Shown here: one piece after another, positions 28,057 through 36,115 of the stretch | How the letters are laid out: every line of letters starts with the position of its first letter | How positions within the stretch are numbered: position 1 is the first letter of the stretch | Origin: Synechococcus sp. HJ21-Hayes | Lineage (GTDB): Bacteria > Cyanobacteriota > Cyanobacteriia > PCC-6307 > Cyanobiaceae | NCBI RefSeq assembly: GCF_024345835.1 | Contig: NZ_JAGQBW010000020.1 | Location: forward strand, 1 to 47,109 | Direction of reading: 5' to 3' | DNA: 47,109 bases | Notes under the pieces: generated by a model | Database searches by the model: none | The model's input: only the letters and a program-made list of their open reading frames with translations | Told to the model about the DNA's origin: nothing | Made by a program: the position numbers and the translations under genes

Positions 28057-28701
28057 TCAGGGAAGGGCGGTATGCAGATCAGCCCCGGCCTGGAGCAACT
28101 GATCAGCGGCTATATGAACCCCGAACTCGGCGGCCAACTGGGCACCGAGGGTGCCGTGCAGACCGAGCAACGCAAACATCACCACCCCCACGCCCAGGTA
28201 GAGCCACTGCACCTGGCGGCCCATCTCCCGGCGCCACACGAAGCGTTGAAAGCCACGCCAAACGGTCATGCCGGTGATGATCAGCAGCAGCAGTACGCCG
28301 CCAACCCCATGCCAAAGCATGGTGGTCATGCTGCCGAGGCCGAAGGTGCTAGTAACCCCCGGCAGGGCCACCGCAGTGAGCATTTCGTAGAAGCCGGCCG
28401 CCACGGTGAAAAAGGTCACCAGGCAGCACACCAGTAGGTTGTACCAACCCACATCGTGGAAGCCACCCCGGGTGATGGGCAGAGCCAGGAAGCGGAACAC
28501 CCGCTTCTCCAGGGGATAAAGCGCACCGACCACGTCGAAGGCGATGGCGATCACGAACAACCCGATGGTGAGGTGCACCAGGTTTGGGTGGATCGGCAAC
28601 GTGTAGGGGAGGCCATTGGCTCCCAATGCGGAGGCGATCTGATCAATCGGCGCCTCTGCTGGGCTGTACGCCAGTGCCATGAGGAGCGGGAGGGCAGCCA
28701 T
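28057..28701 (-). CDS. DUF2231 membrane protein, second of pair
   Basis: A 214-residue membrane protein with about five hydrophobic segments. Conserved-looking features are LPIHPNLVHLTIGLFVIAIAFDVVGA, GFHDVGWYNL, MLWHGVGGVLLLLIITGM and LLGLHGTLGAQL, with His residues inside or at the edge of helices. This is the DUF2231 layout, and pairs of such genes are known before the alternative oxidase genes in several cyanobacteria. Paired His residues suggest a b-type haem, but that is inference. It overlaps the previous DUF2231 stop by one base and runs into ctaC after 14 bases. Confidence 0.78.
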   Translation of the reverse strand: MAALPLLMALAYSPAEAPIDQIASALGANGLPYTLPIHPNLVHLTIGLFVIAIAFDVVGALYPLEKRVFRFLALPITRGGFHDVGWYNLLVCCLVTFFTVAAGFYEMLTAVALPGVTSTFGLGSMTTMLWHGVGGVLLLLIITGMTVWRGFQRFVWRREMGRQVQWLYLGVGVVMFALLGLHGTLGAQLAAEFGVHIAADQLLQAGADLHTALP

Positions 28702-29252
28702 CAGATCAGCCCCTCTCGCATGGCCGCCACCACCTTCACGGTGTGGAGGCCATAGGTCCAGATCAACTTGTCGCCAAGAACAACCTGCACCAGCACAAGG
28801 GCACTCACCAGGCCGCCGGCCCCCAGAAAGGGAAGGGGGAGGGTTTCGGGATCGCGGTTGCGCAGCACGTAGCGCCAGCCGGTGAGCAGCGACAGAATTC
28901 CCGCCAGCGACCAGCCGATGGTGGTGTGGATGTCGAGGATGTTGCGGGCTGCCCCATAGGGAGAGGCGAGGCCCGCCTCCACCTGGCCAAAGATGATCGC
29001 CACGAAGATGGCTCCGGTGGCGAACAGCAAGTTCCAGAAGCTCACCTCATAGAGAGCTGGCTTGCGGAGCAGAACCCCTGCCAGATCGAACACGAAGGCG
29101 ATCAGCGCCATCGCGATCACGAAGTGAACGACGATCGGATGGATCGTGTCCATCCAGGGCAGGTTGTGGTCGTTGAGCGGCGGTAGCAGCTCAAGCATGG
29201 GAAAGCCCGTGCTGAATCCACCCACGCTGGGCAGTCCCACGGGCTTCGTCAT
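28701..29252 (-). CDS. DUF2231 membrane protein, first of pair
   Basis: A 183-residue membrane protein with about four hydrophobic segments: TIHPIVVHFVIAMALIAFVFDLAG, then FWNLLFATGAIFVAIIFGQVE, DIHTTIGWSLAGILSLLTGW and a last helix before TYGLHTVKVV. The His pattern matches the second DUF2231 protein, with which it shares a one-base overlap. ATG at 29252 gives MTKPVGLPSVGG; a TTG at 29273 would only add seven residues. It is the first gene of the oxidase operon, 76 bases downstream of the tRNA-Leu gene, so its promoter lies in that gap or upstream of the tRNA. Confidence 0.75.
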   Translation of the reverse strand: MTKPVGLPSVGGFSTGFPMLELLPPLNDHNLPWMDTIHPIVVHFVIAMALIAFVFDLAGVLLRKPALYEVSFWNLLFATGAIFVAIIFGQVEAGLASPYGAARNILDIHTTIGWSLAGILSLLTGWRYVLRNRDPETLPLPFLGAGGLVSALVLVQVVLGDKLIWTYGLHTVKVVAAMREGLI

Positions 29253-29327
29253 GCGGCTGTCATGAATTGCCAATCAGCGCAACATGACCCTGGCCCCAAG
29301 GCTGGCGGTTGGCGTGAGTGGCCTCGA

Positions 29328-29411
29328 TGGGAGCAGGGGGACTTGAACCCCCACAACGTTGCCGTCTGCGGATTTTAAGTCCGCTGCGTCTACCAATTCC
29401 GCCATGCTCCC
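29328..29411 (-). tRNA. tRNA-Leu (anticodon UAA), intronless
   Basis: On the minus strand an 84-base class II tRNA folds completely: acceptor GGGAGCA/TGCTCCC plus discriminator A, D stem GCG/CGC with loop GAATTGGTAGA, anticodon stem GCGGA/TCCGC around CTTAAAA (anticodon TAA), a long variable arm and T stem GGGGG/CCCCC with TTCAAGT. CCA is not encoded. Many cyanobacteria carry a group I intron in the anticodon loop of this tRNA; none is present here. Confidence 0.97.
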
Positions 29412-29484
29412 AGGCGCTGGAAGCGGGGTCTCCCAGCCTTCCAGGCACCCATCCTAGATTTGGAGCACGATCTGATCCGGCACC

Positions 29485-29736
29485 GTGCCTCTGCCAGGTT
29501 TTCTCAGCTCCATCTCCCTGGACACGCTGCTGGTGCTGGGGGCTTACGCAGCCCTGGGCTTTGCCTATCTGGTGGCGGTGCCCCTGGCCCTGATGGCCTG
29601 GATGACCAAGCGCTGGACCACCATGGGCAAGATCGAACGCACGGGTGTCTACGGCCTGGTCTTCCTGTTCTTCCCCGGCCTGATCCTGTTCGCTCCCTTC
29701 ATCAACCTGCGCATGGCCGGTCAGGGCCAGGGTTGA
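29485..29736 (+). CDS. ndhL: NDH-1 subunit L
   Basis: NdhL is a small, cyanobacteria/chloroplast-specific membrane subunit of the NDH-1 complex, needed for cyclic electron flow and respiration. The 83 residues contain two helices, [24 protein letters not shown] and [23 protein letters not shown], with the family linker [14 protein letters not shown] between them. The start is GTG at 29485, since no in-frame ATG gives the right length. Its stop overlaps the DUF3007 ATG by one base (TGATG). The ndhL - DUF3007 - trpA order is typical for picocyanobacteria. Confidence 0.92.
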   Translation: MPLPGFLSSISLDTLLVLGAYAALGFAYLVAVPLALMAWMTKRWTTMGKIERTGVYGLVFLFFPGLILFAPFINLRMAGQGQG

Positions 29737-30104
29737 TGGCGGCAGAGTCAGGCACTGGAGGCTCCGGCATTACCCGGGCCAAGGCCCTCGTCCTGGGCGT
29801 GGGCATCTTTGCGGTGGGTGGCCTGGGCTACTGGGCCTTTGCAGCCGCTGGCTTTGAGGGGTTTTCAGCCGGCATCGCCGCCCAGGCTGTGCTGGTGCTG
29901 ATCGTTCTGGGCTGGACAGGCTCCTACCTGTTCCGCGTGGTGACAGGCAACATGACCTACATGCAGCAGCGGCGCCGCTACCGGGAGGCCTACGACTCCG
30001 CCACTGAGGAGGAACTGCAGAAGCGCTTCGAGGCCCTGCCCCCTGCCGAGCAGGAAAGACTGCTGCGGGAGCTGGGCCAACTGGATGACAACTCCCAGGG
30101 CTGA
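29736..30104 (+). CDS. DUF3007 family membrane protein
   Basis: A 122-residue protein with two hydrophobic segments (AKALVLGVGIFAVGGLGYWAF and GIAAQAVLVLIVLGWTGSYLF) followed by a charged tail: TYMQQRRRYREAYDSATEEE, then LQKRFEALPPAEQERLL, a probable coiled coil. This is the DUF3007 family of cyanobacteria and plastids, function unknown. It is translationally coupled to ndhL by a one-base overlap, so a role near NDH-1 is possible. About 60 bases separate it from trpA. Confidence 0.85.
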   Translation: MAAESGTGGSGITRAKALVLGVGIFAVGGLGYWAFAAAGFEGFSAGIAAQAVLVLIVLGWTGSYLFRVVTGNMTYMQQRRRYREAYDSATEEELQKRFEALPPAEQERLLRELGQLDDNSQG

Positions 30105-30164
30105 GGCCTAAGCCGACGCCCAGCGACCCCATAGGCTCGTGGCATTGCAAGACCCGCCGGCCCG

Positions 30165-30983
30165 ATGACCGCTGCCGTGACCACCCCAATCCAGCAGCGC
30201 TTCGAGCACCTCAAGAGCCAGGGGCGTTGCGCCCTGATGCCCTTCCTGATGGCAGGGGATCCTGACCTGCTGCACACCCGTTCCACCCTGCTGGCCCTGG
30301 AAGCCGCCGGGGCGGACATGATTGAGCTGGGCATCCCCTACAGCGACCCCCTGGCCGACGGTCCTGTGATTCAGGCGGCCGCCAGCCGAGCCCTGGCGGC
30401 CGCCACCACCCCCGGCAAGGTTCTGGAGATGCTCAGCAGCCTGAAAGGGGAGCTGGGCATTCCGGTGATCCTGTTCACCTACAGCAACCCCCTACTGAAT
30501 CGGGGCATGGAACCCTTCTGCCGCGAGGCCGCTGCCGCTGGGGCCGCAGGCCTGGTGGTGCCGGATCTGCCCCTGGAAGAAGCGGAGAAGCTCTCCGCCA
30601 TCGCCGCCGCCCACGGCATCGACCTAGTGCTGCTGGTGGCCCCCACCACTCCGGCCGAGCGCATGGGGCGTATCGCTGCGGCCAGTCGCGGCTTCACCTA
30701 TCTGGTGAGTGTCACCGGGGTGACAGGTGTGCGCACCACCATCGAGAACCGTGTGGGCGGCTTGGTGCAGCAGCTCAAGGGCATGGGACCCACCCCCGTG
30801 GCCGTGGGCTTCGGCATCTCCGGCCCCAATCAGGCCCGCCAGGTGCGGGACTGGGGAGCCGATGGAGCCATCGTGGGCAGTGCCCTGGTGAAGGTGATGG
30901 CGGAAGCCCATGGCCAGGGAGCGGATGTGGCCGCCGCTGCTGGTCAGTTCTGCGGCCAGCTGCGCCATGCCCTCGACGCCTGA
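30165..30983 (+). CDS. trpA: Tryptophan synthase alpha chain
   Basis: TrpA cleaves indole-3-glycerol phosphate to indole and glyceraldehyde 3-phosphate in tryptophan synthesis. The 272-residue TIM-barrel has the catalytic Glu and Asp in [18 protein letters not shown], the phosphate-binding VGFGISGP and the flexible loop around [10 protein letters not shown]. Length and motifs are complete. ATG at 30165 is the only reasonable start. Its last 17 bases overlap the following methyltransferase gene, which suggests translational coupling. Confidence 0.97.
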   Translation: MTAAVTTPIQQRFEHLKSQGRCALMPFLMAGDPDLLHTRSTLLALEAAGADMIELGIPYSDPLADGPVIQAAASRALAAATTPGKVLEMLSSLKGELGIPVILFTYSNPLLNRGMEPFCREAAAAGAAGLVVPDLPLEEAEKLSAIAAAHGIDLVLLVAPTTPAERMGRIAAASRGFTYLVSVTGVTGVRTTIENRVGGLVQQLKGMGPTPVAVGFGISGPNQARQVRDWGADGAIVGSALVKVMAEAHGQGADVAAAAGQFCGQLRHALDA

Positions 30984-31728
30984 GCAACTGTTTGGGGCCG
31001 TAGCCCGCCACTACGCCAGCCATCGGCTCACCTACCCCCCTGCCTTCTTCGCCGCCTTCGCTGAGCGCTGCCCTGGCCAGGAGCGGGTGTGGGATTGCGG
31101 CTGTGGCAACGGCCAAGCCTCCCTGGCCCTGGCCGAGCACTTCGCCCAGGTGATCGCCACCGATGCCAGTGCTGCCCAGCTGGAAGCAGCGTTCCAGCAC
31201 CCAGGGGTCCACTACCGCTGCGCCTCGGCTGAAGGCAGCGGCCTGGAGGACACCAGCGTGGATGGGGTGCTGGTGGCTGCTGCTGTGCACTGGTTTGCCG
31301 GGGAGGGCTTCAATGCCGAGGTGCGGCGCGTGATCAGGCCCGGGGCTGCCATGGCCTGGATCGGCTACCTGCCCCTACAGCTGGCGGAGCCCCACCTCCA
31401 GACCGTTGTGGATCGCTTTTACAGCGTTGATCTCACACCCTGGTGGCCTCCCCAGCGCCGCTGGGTGGATCAGTCCTACGCCGGACTGCCCTTCCCCGGC
31501 GAGGAATGGCCGTTCCCTGCCGACCTGGTGATCGAACGACAATGGACCTTGCCTGCCTTGCTGGGTTACCTGGGCACTTGGTCGGCCGTGCAGGCGGCGC
31601 GGGAAACCGGTGTGGATCCGCTGGCGAACCTGGCCGCGGAGCTGGAGCTCCTCTGGCCCGGCGGCGCCGCCGCCAGGGTGCCGGTGCGCTGGCCCTTCAT
31701 GGGGCGCTGGGGACTGGTGTCCCCCTGA
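30967..31728 (+). CDS. Class I SAM-dependent methyltransferase
   Basis: A 253-residue methyltransferase of the UbiE/type-11 kind. Motif I is [19 protein letters not shown] (from about residue 40), the acidic end of beta2 is [10 protein letters not shown], and motif post-[14 protein letters not shown] has a His-Trp pair common in this group. It acts on a small molecule, not identified. ATG at 30967 lies inside the end of trpA (17-base overlap), giving a compact protein beginning [20 protein letters not shown]. It ends 5 bases from the convergent membrane protein gene. Confidence 0.82.
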   Translation: MPSTPEQLFGAVARHYASHRLTYPPAFFAAFAERCPGQERVWDCGCGNGQASLALAEHFAQVIATDASAAQLEAAFQHPGVHYRCASAEGSGLEDTSVDGVLVAAAVHWFAGEGFNAEVRRVIRPGAAMAWIGYLPLQLAEPHLQTVVDRFYSVDLTPWWPPQRRWVDQSYAGLPFPGEEWPFPADLVIERQWTLPALLGYLGTWSAVQAARETGVDPLANLAAELELLWPGGAAARVPVRWPFMGRWGLVSP

Positions 31729-31732
31729 CGGC

Positions 31733-32242
31733 TCAGCGGTGGCGGCACCAACCCCAACTCTCGCGGTTGATCAACAACCCGATCAGCACCATCACCGCCA
31801 TCAGAAGCACCTGATCGGCCCGGGAATCGGGAATCAAGATGTCCACCACCATGTGGACCCCATTGGTGAGGGAATACACGATGCCCAGGCCCAGGTGAAA
31901 CCGACGCCATCCCCGCCATCCAGTGGCGCTGGTATCGGCGTAGGTGTTCAACACCATGGCCGCCAGGGGGATCATGAAATAGAGCAACATCGCCCAGAAC
32001 ACGATCGGCAGCCGTTCCACCGCCACATGGCTCTCAATTTCGGGAGAGAGCCCGTGGAACAGCGGCATCAAGCCCAGATCCGTGTGAAACAGCATCGCCA
32101 GGAACCACGCCAGCCAGAGAACCTGCACCCGCCTGAGGTGCTGATGAGCCGTTGCCATGGGCATGCCTTCTGGATGCAGCATCACGATCTTGATCAAGAC
32201 CCACATCGTTGACAGGCAGCCCACACCCATCCCAACCAGCAT
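31733..32242 (-). CDS. Histidine-rich membrane protein of unknown function
   Basis: A 169-residue protein with four to five hydrophobic segments and several His residues beside or inside them: VLIKIVMLHPEGM, LAMLFHTDLGLMPLFHGL, WRRFHLGLGIVYSLTNGVHMVVDIL. The His pattern resembles small haem-b-binding membrane proteins, but I do not recognise the family. ATG at 32242 was chosen; longer starts reach 32350 and would overlap the divergent yciI gene. The two genes lie head to head with 85 bases between. Confidence 0.6.
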   Translation of the reverse strand: MLVGMGVGCLSTMWVLIKIVMLHPEGMPMATAHQHLRRVQVLWLAWFLAMLFHTDLGLMPLFHGLSPEIESHVAVERLPIVFWAMLLYFMIPLAAMVLNTYADTSATGWRGWRRFHLGLGIVYSLTNGVHMVVDILIPDSRADQVLLMAVMVLIGLLINRESWGWCRHR

Positions 32243-32327
32243 CCGCGCCAATTCACCTGCAGCGTGACCGTGCGGCTGTTCTCGCCTTAAACCGGTAGGT
32301 TGAGGCACAATCTGCGCTGACACCGCC

Positions 32328-32594
32328 ATGCGTTTCGTGCTCTGGGGCACCTATTGCGACAACGCCCTTGAGAAGCGCGCTCCCTACCGAGAGGAGCACC
32401 TGGCAGGTCTGCAGCAGCAAAAGGATGCGGGCCTTCTCGTGACCCTCGGGCCCACGGAGGGCAGCACCCACGTGTTTGGCATCTACGAGGCAGAGAACCA
32501 ACAGCAGGTGGACGAGCTGCTCAAGGCCGATGTGTACTGGCGCCACGGCATCTGGACGGAGATCCAGGTGTACCCCTGGATCCAGGCCTTCTGA
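32328..32594 (+). CDS. YciI family protein
   Basis: An 88-residue YciI-like protein. The conserved His24 is in REEHLAGLQQQKDAG, with the Asp/Gly-containing strand LLVTLGPTEGSTHVFGIYEA and the C-terminal VYWRHGIWTEIQVYPW. The fold is a dimeric ferredoxin-like alpha/beta barrel; catalytic function is uncertain for most members, although some act as dehydrochlorinase-like or muconolactone isomerase-like enzymes. It is a single gene facing the outer-membrane protein gene across 68 bases containing a terminator hairpin. Confidence 0.9.
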   Translation: MRFVLWGTYCDNALEKRAPYREEHLAGLQQQKDAGLLVTLGPTEGSTHVFGIYEAENQQQVDELLKADVYWRHGIWTEIQVYPWIQAF

Positions 32595-32611
32595 GGCACA
32601 ACTACAACCAC

Positions 32612-32636
32612 AGAAAAGAGCGGGGGAACCCCGCTC
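32612..32636 (-). terminator. Rho-independent terminator after the outer-membrane protein gene
   Basis: GAGCGGGG and CCCCGCTC form a perfect 8-bp stem around a three-base loop (32618-32636). Read on the minus strand it is followed by TTTTCTG. It lies 27 bases beyond the stop of the beta-barrel gene; the same stem could weakly stop yciI transcription from the other side. Confidence 0.75.
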
Positions 32637-32662
32637 ATCCCTCGGTCAGCTGACCTCGATGT

Positions 32663-33496
32663 TCACCAAAGGCCACGGATGGGCTCGGGAGCCGGGGCAG
32701 GCACAGGCTCGGGGGCCGGCGCAGGAGCGGGAGCAGGTTCAACAACTGCCACTGGAGCAGGTTCGCCGCCAAAGCGCCAACGGGCACCCAACTTGGCGCC
32801 CCAGCTATTGAAGGAGCCGAAATCGGCCGAAACACTCTGACCAGCAGCGTTGGTACCGCTGATGGTGCGACCGCTGTTGGCACCTTGATAGACACCTTCT
32901 AGGAAGACGTCCACGTTGCGGTTGGCTACATAGGAGACGCCAACCTTGGCCTGATAGCCAAAGTTACCACTATTACCACCACTAGTATTATAGCCAGCAG
33001 CGGAGATATTGGGGGTACTGAGATTGGTGTAGCCAATGCCACCGCCGACGTAAGGCACCCAGCGACTGCCGATGGCGATATCCCAATAAGCACTCACCAG
33101 CACATCATTTTTGCTGATGTTGCCACTGATACCAGGACTGATCACACCACCCAGTGCATTCACGGTGAGATTGTTGGCACTGGCCTGGGAGTAGCCGTAG
33201 GTCAGCTCCGTGCGGATCGCACCGAAATCGTAACCAACGCCTATTTCTCCCGAGAAACCACCGCCATAGCCGGTTTCAGCGCTGAAGCCATTCCAGGCAC
33301 CGCCGCCGTTGACGTTCTGCCCCTGGGGCCACTGGGCGCCCAGACCGATGGTGGCGTAGAAACCAGTTCCTTGCTCGTAAGCCACCGGCTCAACGGCGTA
33401 GCTCTGAGCGACCTGAGGGTCAGCAGCAAGAGCTGGCGCGGTGCCCATGGCCGCACCGGCACCGAGCAGAAGCGCCGAGAAAAATGAACGGGTCAT
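32663..33496 (-). CDS. Outer-membrane beta-barrel protein with Pro/Ala-rich tail
   Basis: A 277-residue exported protein. The signal peptide is MTRSFFSALLLGAGAAMGTA followed by PALAADP, with cleavage expected after ALA. The body has alternating Gly/aromatic strands (GFYATIGLGAQW, GGFSGEIGVGYDFG, WVPYVGGGIGYTNLS, VGVSYVANRNVDVFLEGVYQG, WGAKLGARWRFG), the OmpA/opacity-like eight-stranded pattern. The C-terminal tail is APAPAPAPEPVPAPAPEP, a flexible rod seen on some surface porins, and ends RGLW. ATG at 33496 is placed by the signal peptide. A minus-strand terminator follows it. Role: likely outer-membrane structural or adhesion protein, exact function unknown. Confidence 0.82.
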   Translation of the reverse strand: MTRSFFSALLLGAGAAMGTAPALAADPQVAQSYAVEPVAYEQGTGFYATIGLGAQWPQGQNVNGGGAWNGFSAETGYGGGFSGEIGVGYDFGAIRTELTYGYSQASANNLTVNALGGVISPGISGNISKNDVLVSAYWDIAIGSRWVPYVGGGIGYTNLSTPNISAAGYNTSGGNSGNFGYQAKVGVSYVANRNVDVFLEGVYQGANSGRTISGTNAAGQSVSADFGSFNSWGAKLGARWRFGGEPAPVAVVEPAPAPAPAPEPVPAPAPEPIRGLW

Positions 33497-33625
33497 TTCG
33501 TCAGGGTGAATCGATGGATACCAAAACACGAAGCTAGTCAGCACCAATGAGTGCTCATCGAGAGCAAAACATGCCCCCCGAAAGAAGTTGACATTTTCAG
33601 CAAAAACGACGCAGCCCTGCGGCAA

Positions 33626-33653
33626 TAACTATCAGCGAGCGCGTTAGCAACAA
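33626..33653 (-). promoter_or_regulatory. Possible sigma-70 type promoter for the outer-membrane protein gene
   Basis: On the minus strand TTGTTG (33648-33653) and TAGTTA (33626-33631) are 16 bases apart, upstream of the barrel gene start, which would leave a leader of about 125 bases. The surrounding 33497-33729 gap is less GC-rich than the genes. Match is imperfect; low confidence. Confidence 0.25.
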
Positions 33654-33729
33654 GGCGAGGACGCAGCAACCTTGTCCTGCAGACCTTTGGTCTCAAACCG
33701 TCGATGAGGAATGCGTGGAGATGGGCTGC

Positions 33730-34128
33730 TCAGCCTCGAGGCCAATCCGATAGCGCCTGCTGCCACACCCAGGCCGCCACATCGCGAATGCCATCGTCTC
33801 CCAGAACGGAGCCATAGCCGCTCATCTGGCCGCGACCAGCCGTGGCAATGGCGGCGATCGCCTCCTCGGAGGCCAGCCCCTGCCGCTCCAATACCTTGAG
33901 CTGCAATGTTTTGCCACGGCGAATGATGTTGCCGCCGTTCACGTGGCACCCAGCGCAGTGATTCTCGAACAGCTGAGCACCACGCCCTAAGTCGACAGCG
34001 TCGGCCATGGCCCAGGCCGGACGCGGCCAGAACAGCAGCAGCAGCAACGCGGCCAGCAGCAGCAGCCCACGCAACAGGCCCAAGGCCAGAGGGCGGGCCT
34101 CACTCCAGGGCTTGAGGCTGATGGCCAT
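33730..34128 (-). CDS. c6-type cytochrome c
   Basis: A small soluble or membrane-tethered c-type cytochrome of 132 residues. After a basic start the hydrophobic segment ALGLLRGLLLLAALLLLLFW ends in RPAWAMA, a probable signal peptide. The haem site is CAGCH (LFENHCAGCHVNGGN) and the axial Met is in GRGQMSGYGSVL, followed by the c6-like closing DVAAWVWQQA. It resembles PetJ/cytochrome c553, which carries electrons from cytochrome b6f to photosystem I or a terminal oxidase in the lumen/periplasm. ATG at 34128 is placed by the signal peptide; the signal is longer and more Leu-rich than usual, so it might remain anchored. Confidence 0.85.
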   Translation of the reverse strand: MAISLKPWSEARPLALGLLRGLLLLAALLLLLFWPRPAWAMADAVDLGRGAQLFENHCAGCHVNGGNIIRRGKTLQLKVLERQGLASEEAIAAIATAGRGQMSGYGSVLGDDGIRDVAAWVWQQALSDWPRG

Positions 34129-34193
34129 GGGAATAGCGGTGCAGGATCCTTGGGGAAGTCTGATGCTCGCCAGGCCTGTGCCGACGCGCTGAG

Positions 34194-34661
34194 ATGGACG
34201 CGTCTTCACCCACCTGCATGCTGTCGTTTCTGCACAGTGCCGACTGGCAGATCGGACAGCCCTATGCCCGGGTGAAGGACCCCGATAAGCGAGCCCGGTT
34301 GCGCCAGGTGCGGCTGGAGGCCATCGCGGGCATCGGCCACCACGTCCAGGCCCGCCAGGCGGCTTTTCTCTTGGTAGCCGGTGATCTGTTCAACTCGCCT
34401 ACCCCCAGCAGCAGCGACGTGAGCGCCGTGTGCCAGGCCATCGGCAACCTGGCAGTGCCGGTGCTGGTGATCCCCGGCAGCGTGTGGCACAACAGCTTCT
34501 TCCGGAGTGAACAGCAACGGCGGACCCCGAACCTGCAGGTGCTGCTGAACCGCCAGGTTCTGGAGTTGGAGCACGCCATCGTGCTGCCCTGCCCGCTGCT
34601 GGGCCGCAGCGACAGCGACGACCCCTGTGCCTGGCTGCGGCAGATCGCCTGGGCTGACTGA
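34194..34661 (+). pseudogene. Truncated SbcD-like nuclease subunit
   Basis: The frame reads MLSFLHSADWQIGQPYARVKD, then AAFLLVAGDLFNSPTPSSSD and VPVLVIPGSVWHNSFFRSEQ, ending RQIAWAD and a stop. It matches the N-terminal half of SbcD-like Mn2+ nucleases (metallophosphoesterase motif I D-x-Q, motif II GDLF). Relatives have a Gly-Asn-His-Asp/Glu motif after PVLVIPG; here PG is followed directly by SVWHNS, so that metal/catalytic His is gone. The protein stops after about 150 residues instead of 350-400, so the GHxH end is missing. With the neighbouring SMC-like fragment it forms a decayed SbcCD pair. Confidence 0.75.
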
Positions 34662-34689
34662 CCCACGAGCAAGCCGCGGCTCGTGCTGG

Positions 34690-36059
34690 CCCATGGCCCA
34701 GCAGCGCATCGAGAGCAACGAACGGCCGGCCCTCCTGCAGCGGCAGCGGCTGGATCAACACCAACTCCGAGCGGAGGAGCTGCAACTCCACGAACACCAG
34801 CAGCAGCTCCAGGCACTCCGGGGCGAAGCCGAGGGCCTCAAGCGCCAACTGGCGTCCCTGCCGACCATTGCCACGGAGCAGGTACGTCAGCTGCGCCAGG
34901 CCGAACAGGCCCTGGCGCCCGCTGCCAGGCCATGGCGGCCAGCCTGGAGGTGCTCCAAGCCGACGAGCCCATCCGCCTGGATGGCGGCACCCCGCTATAG
35001 CCCGGCGAGCGCTATCAGCTCACGGCCGAGGTGAACCTGCAGGTAGGTCCGGGGGGGTAATGCGACTCAACCCAGGGGGGACCAGGCTCTGCCCCAGGCC
35101 CAGGCTGAACAGCTGCGCTGCCGCGAGCGTCTCAGGAGCCTCAAGGCCAAGCTCGGAGTGGCCACGAGCGATGCCGCCGAAACAATCGAACGCCAACGGT
35201 GCGATCTGGACGCGGAGCTCACCACCCTGCGCAAGGCAGCGGCCGCCATTCCCTGGCCTGGGCGGTCAACCTGGCCATTGATCCTGAGGCTTCCGATCTG
35301 CCTCAGCTGGATCGTGCTGGCCTGGAGTGGGCACTGCAGAACCTGCGCAGCTCCAGCACCAGCCTGAACCGCCAGCTGGAGCGGCTGGCGACCAGCCAGC
35401 AACAGAGTGAAACGCGCGAGCGCGCACTCCAGCAGCAGCTCACCACCAGCCGCGGCCAGGCCGAACAGCGCTGCGCCAGCCTGGGCTCCAACGACCCCGC
35501 TGCCGAGCTGGAGCAACGGCAGGCCCAGGCCCTCACCCTGCTGCAGAGCCGCTTTCACGAGGCCCAGAGCCGGCTGGCCAACCGCTACAGCGAACCCCTG
35601 CGGGAGGCAATCGGCCCCTACATGGCGACCCTCACCACCACGCCACTCCAGCCCCTCTTGGCCTTCGATCCCCAGCAGGGCTTTCAGGATCTGCAGCTGC
35701 GCCAGGGCAGCGAGGCCTATGACTTTGATCGTCTCAGTGGCGGCATGCGCGAGCAGCTGGCAGCTGGCCGCCGCCCGGCGCTGGCGGAGGTGCTGCACCC
35801 CGCCTACGCCTCTGGCCTACCGCTGGTGTTTGACGATGCCTTCACCAACAGCGACCGCGAACGCCTGGTGGGGCTCAAACACATGCTGCGGCGTGGCATG
35901 GAGCAGGGCATCCAGATCCTGCTGCTCTCCTGCCAGCCGCAGGACTATCGCGACCTTGATGCCGCCGGCAGCCAACAAAAAGCCCCCGGTGAACGCATCA
36001 ACGGGGGCGAACAGCAGCGGAATCTGCCCGACGACGTGATGTGGGTTCAGCTGAGTTGA
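34690..36059 (+). pseudogene. Frameshifted SbcC-like (SMC-type) ATPase remnant
   Basis: The remnant is split across frames. A coiled-coil piece (QQRIESNERPALLQRQR onward) runs from 34690 to about 34927, a shifted piece reads MAASLEVLQADEPIRLDG to a TAG near 35000, and a further frame holds AEQLRCRERLRSLKAKLG. The last frame (about 35280-36059) is open and has the ABC signature DRLSGGMREQLAAGRR and Walker B LPLVFDDAFTNSD. The N-terminal Walker A is absent, and stops/frameshifts separate the pieces. SbcC-type proteins clamp DNA with their nuclease SbcD; here the module is inactive. A terminator for the neighbouring cyAbrB gene lies inside its 3' end. Confidence 0.8.
35976..36008 (-). terminator. 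Rho-independent terminator of the cyAbrB gene
   Basis: GCCCCCG (35982-35988) pairs with CGGGGGC (36002-36008) around a 13-base loop. Read on the minus strand the stem is followed by TTTTTG. It lies about 108 bases after the cyAbrB stop and within the last codons of the SbcC-like remnant. Confidence 0.65.
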
Positions 36060-36115
36060 GAACCGAGGGCTGAGTGGGTAACAGCCAGGGCCTCAGGGGT
36101 GCTGAACCACAGGAC

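Noticed and set aside
32663-33625. Longer outer-membrane protein starting at 33625
   Set aside because: The extra 43 residues precede a clear signal peptide that begins at 33496.
33678-33691. Hairpin AGACC-TTTG-GGTCT as terminator of the cytochrome c gene
   Set aside because: Five-base stem, no T-tract; too weak to call.
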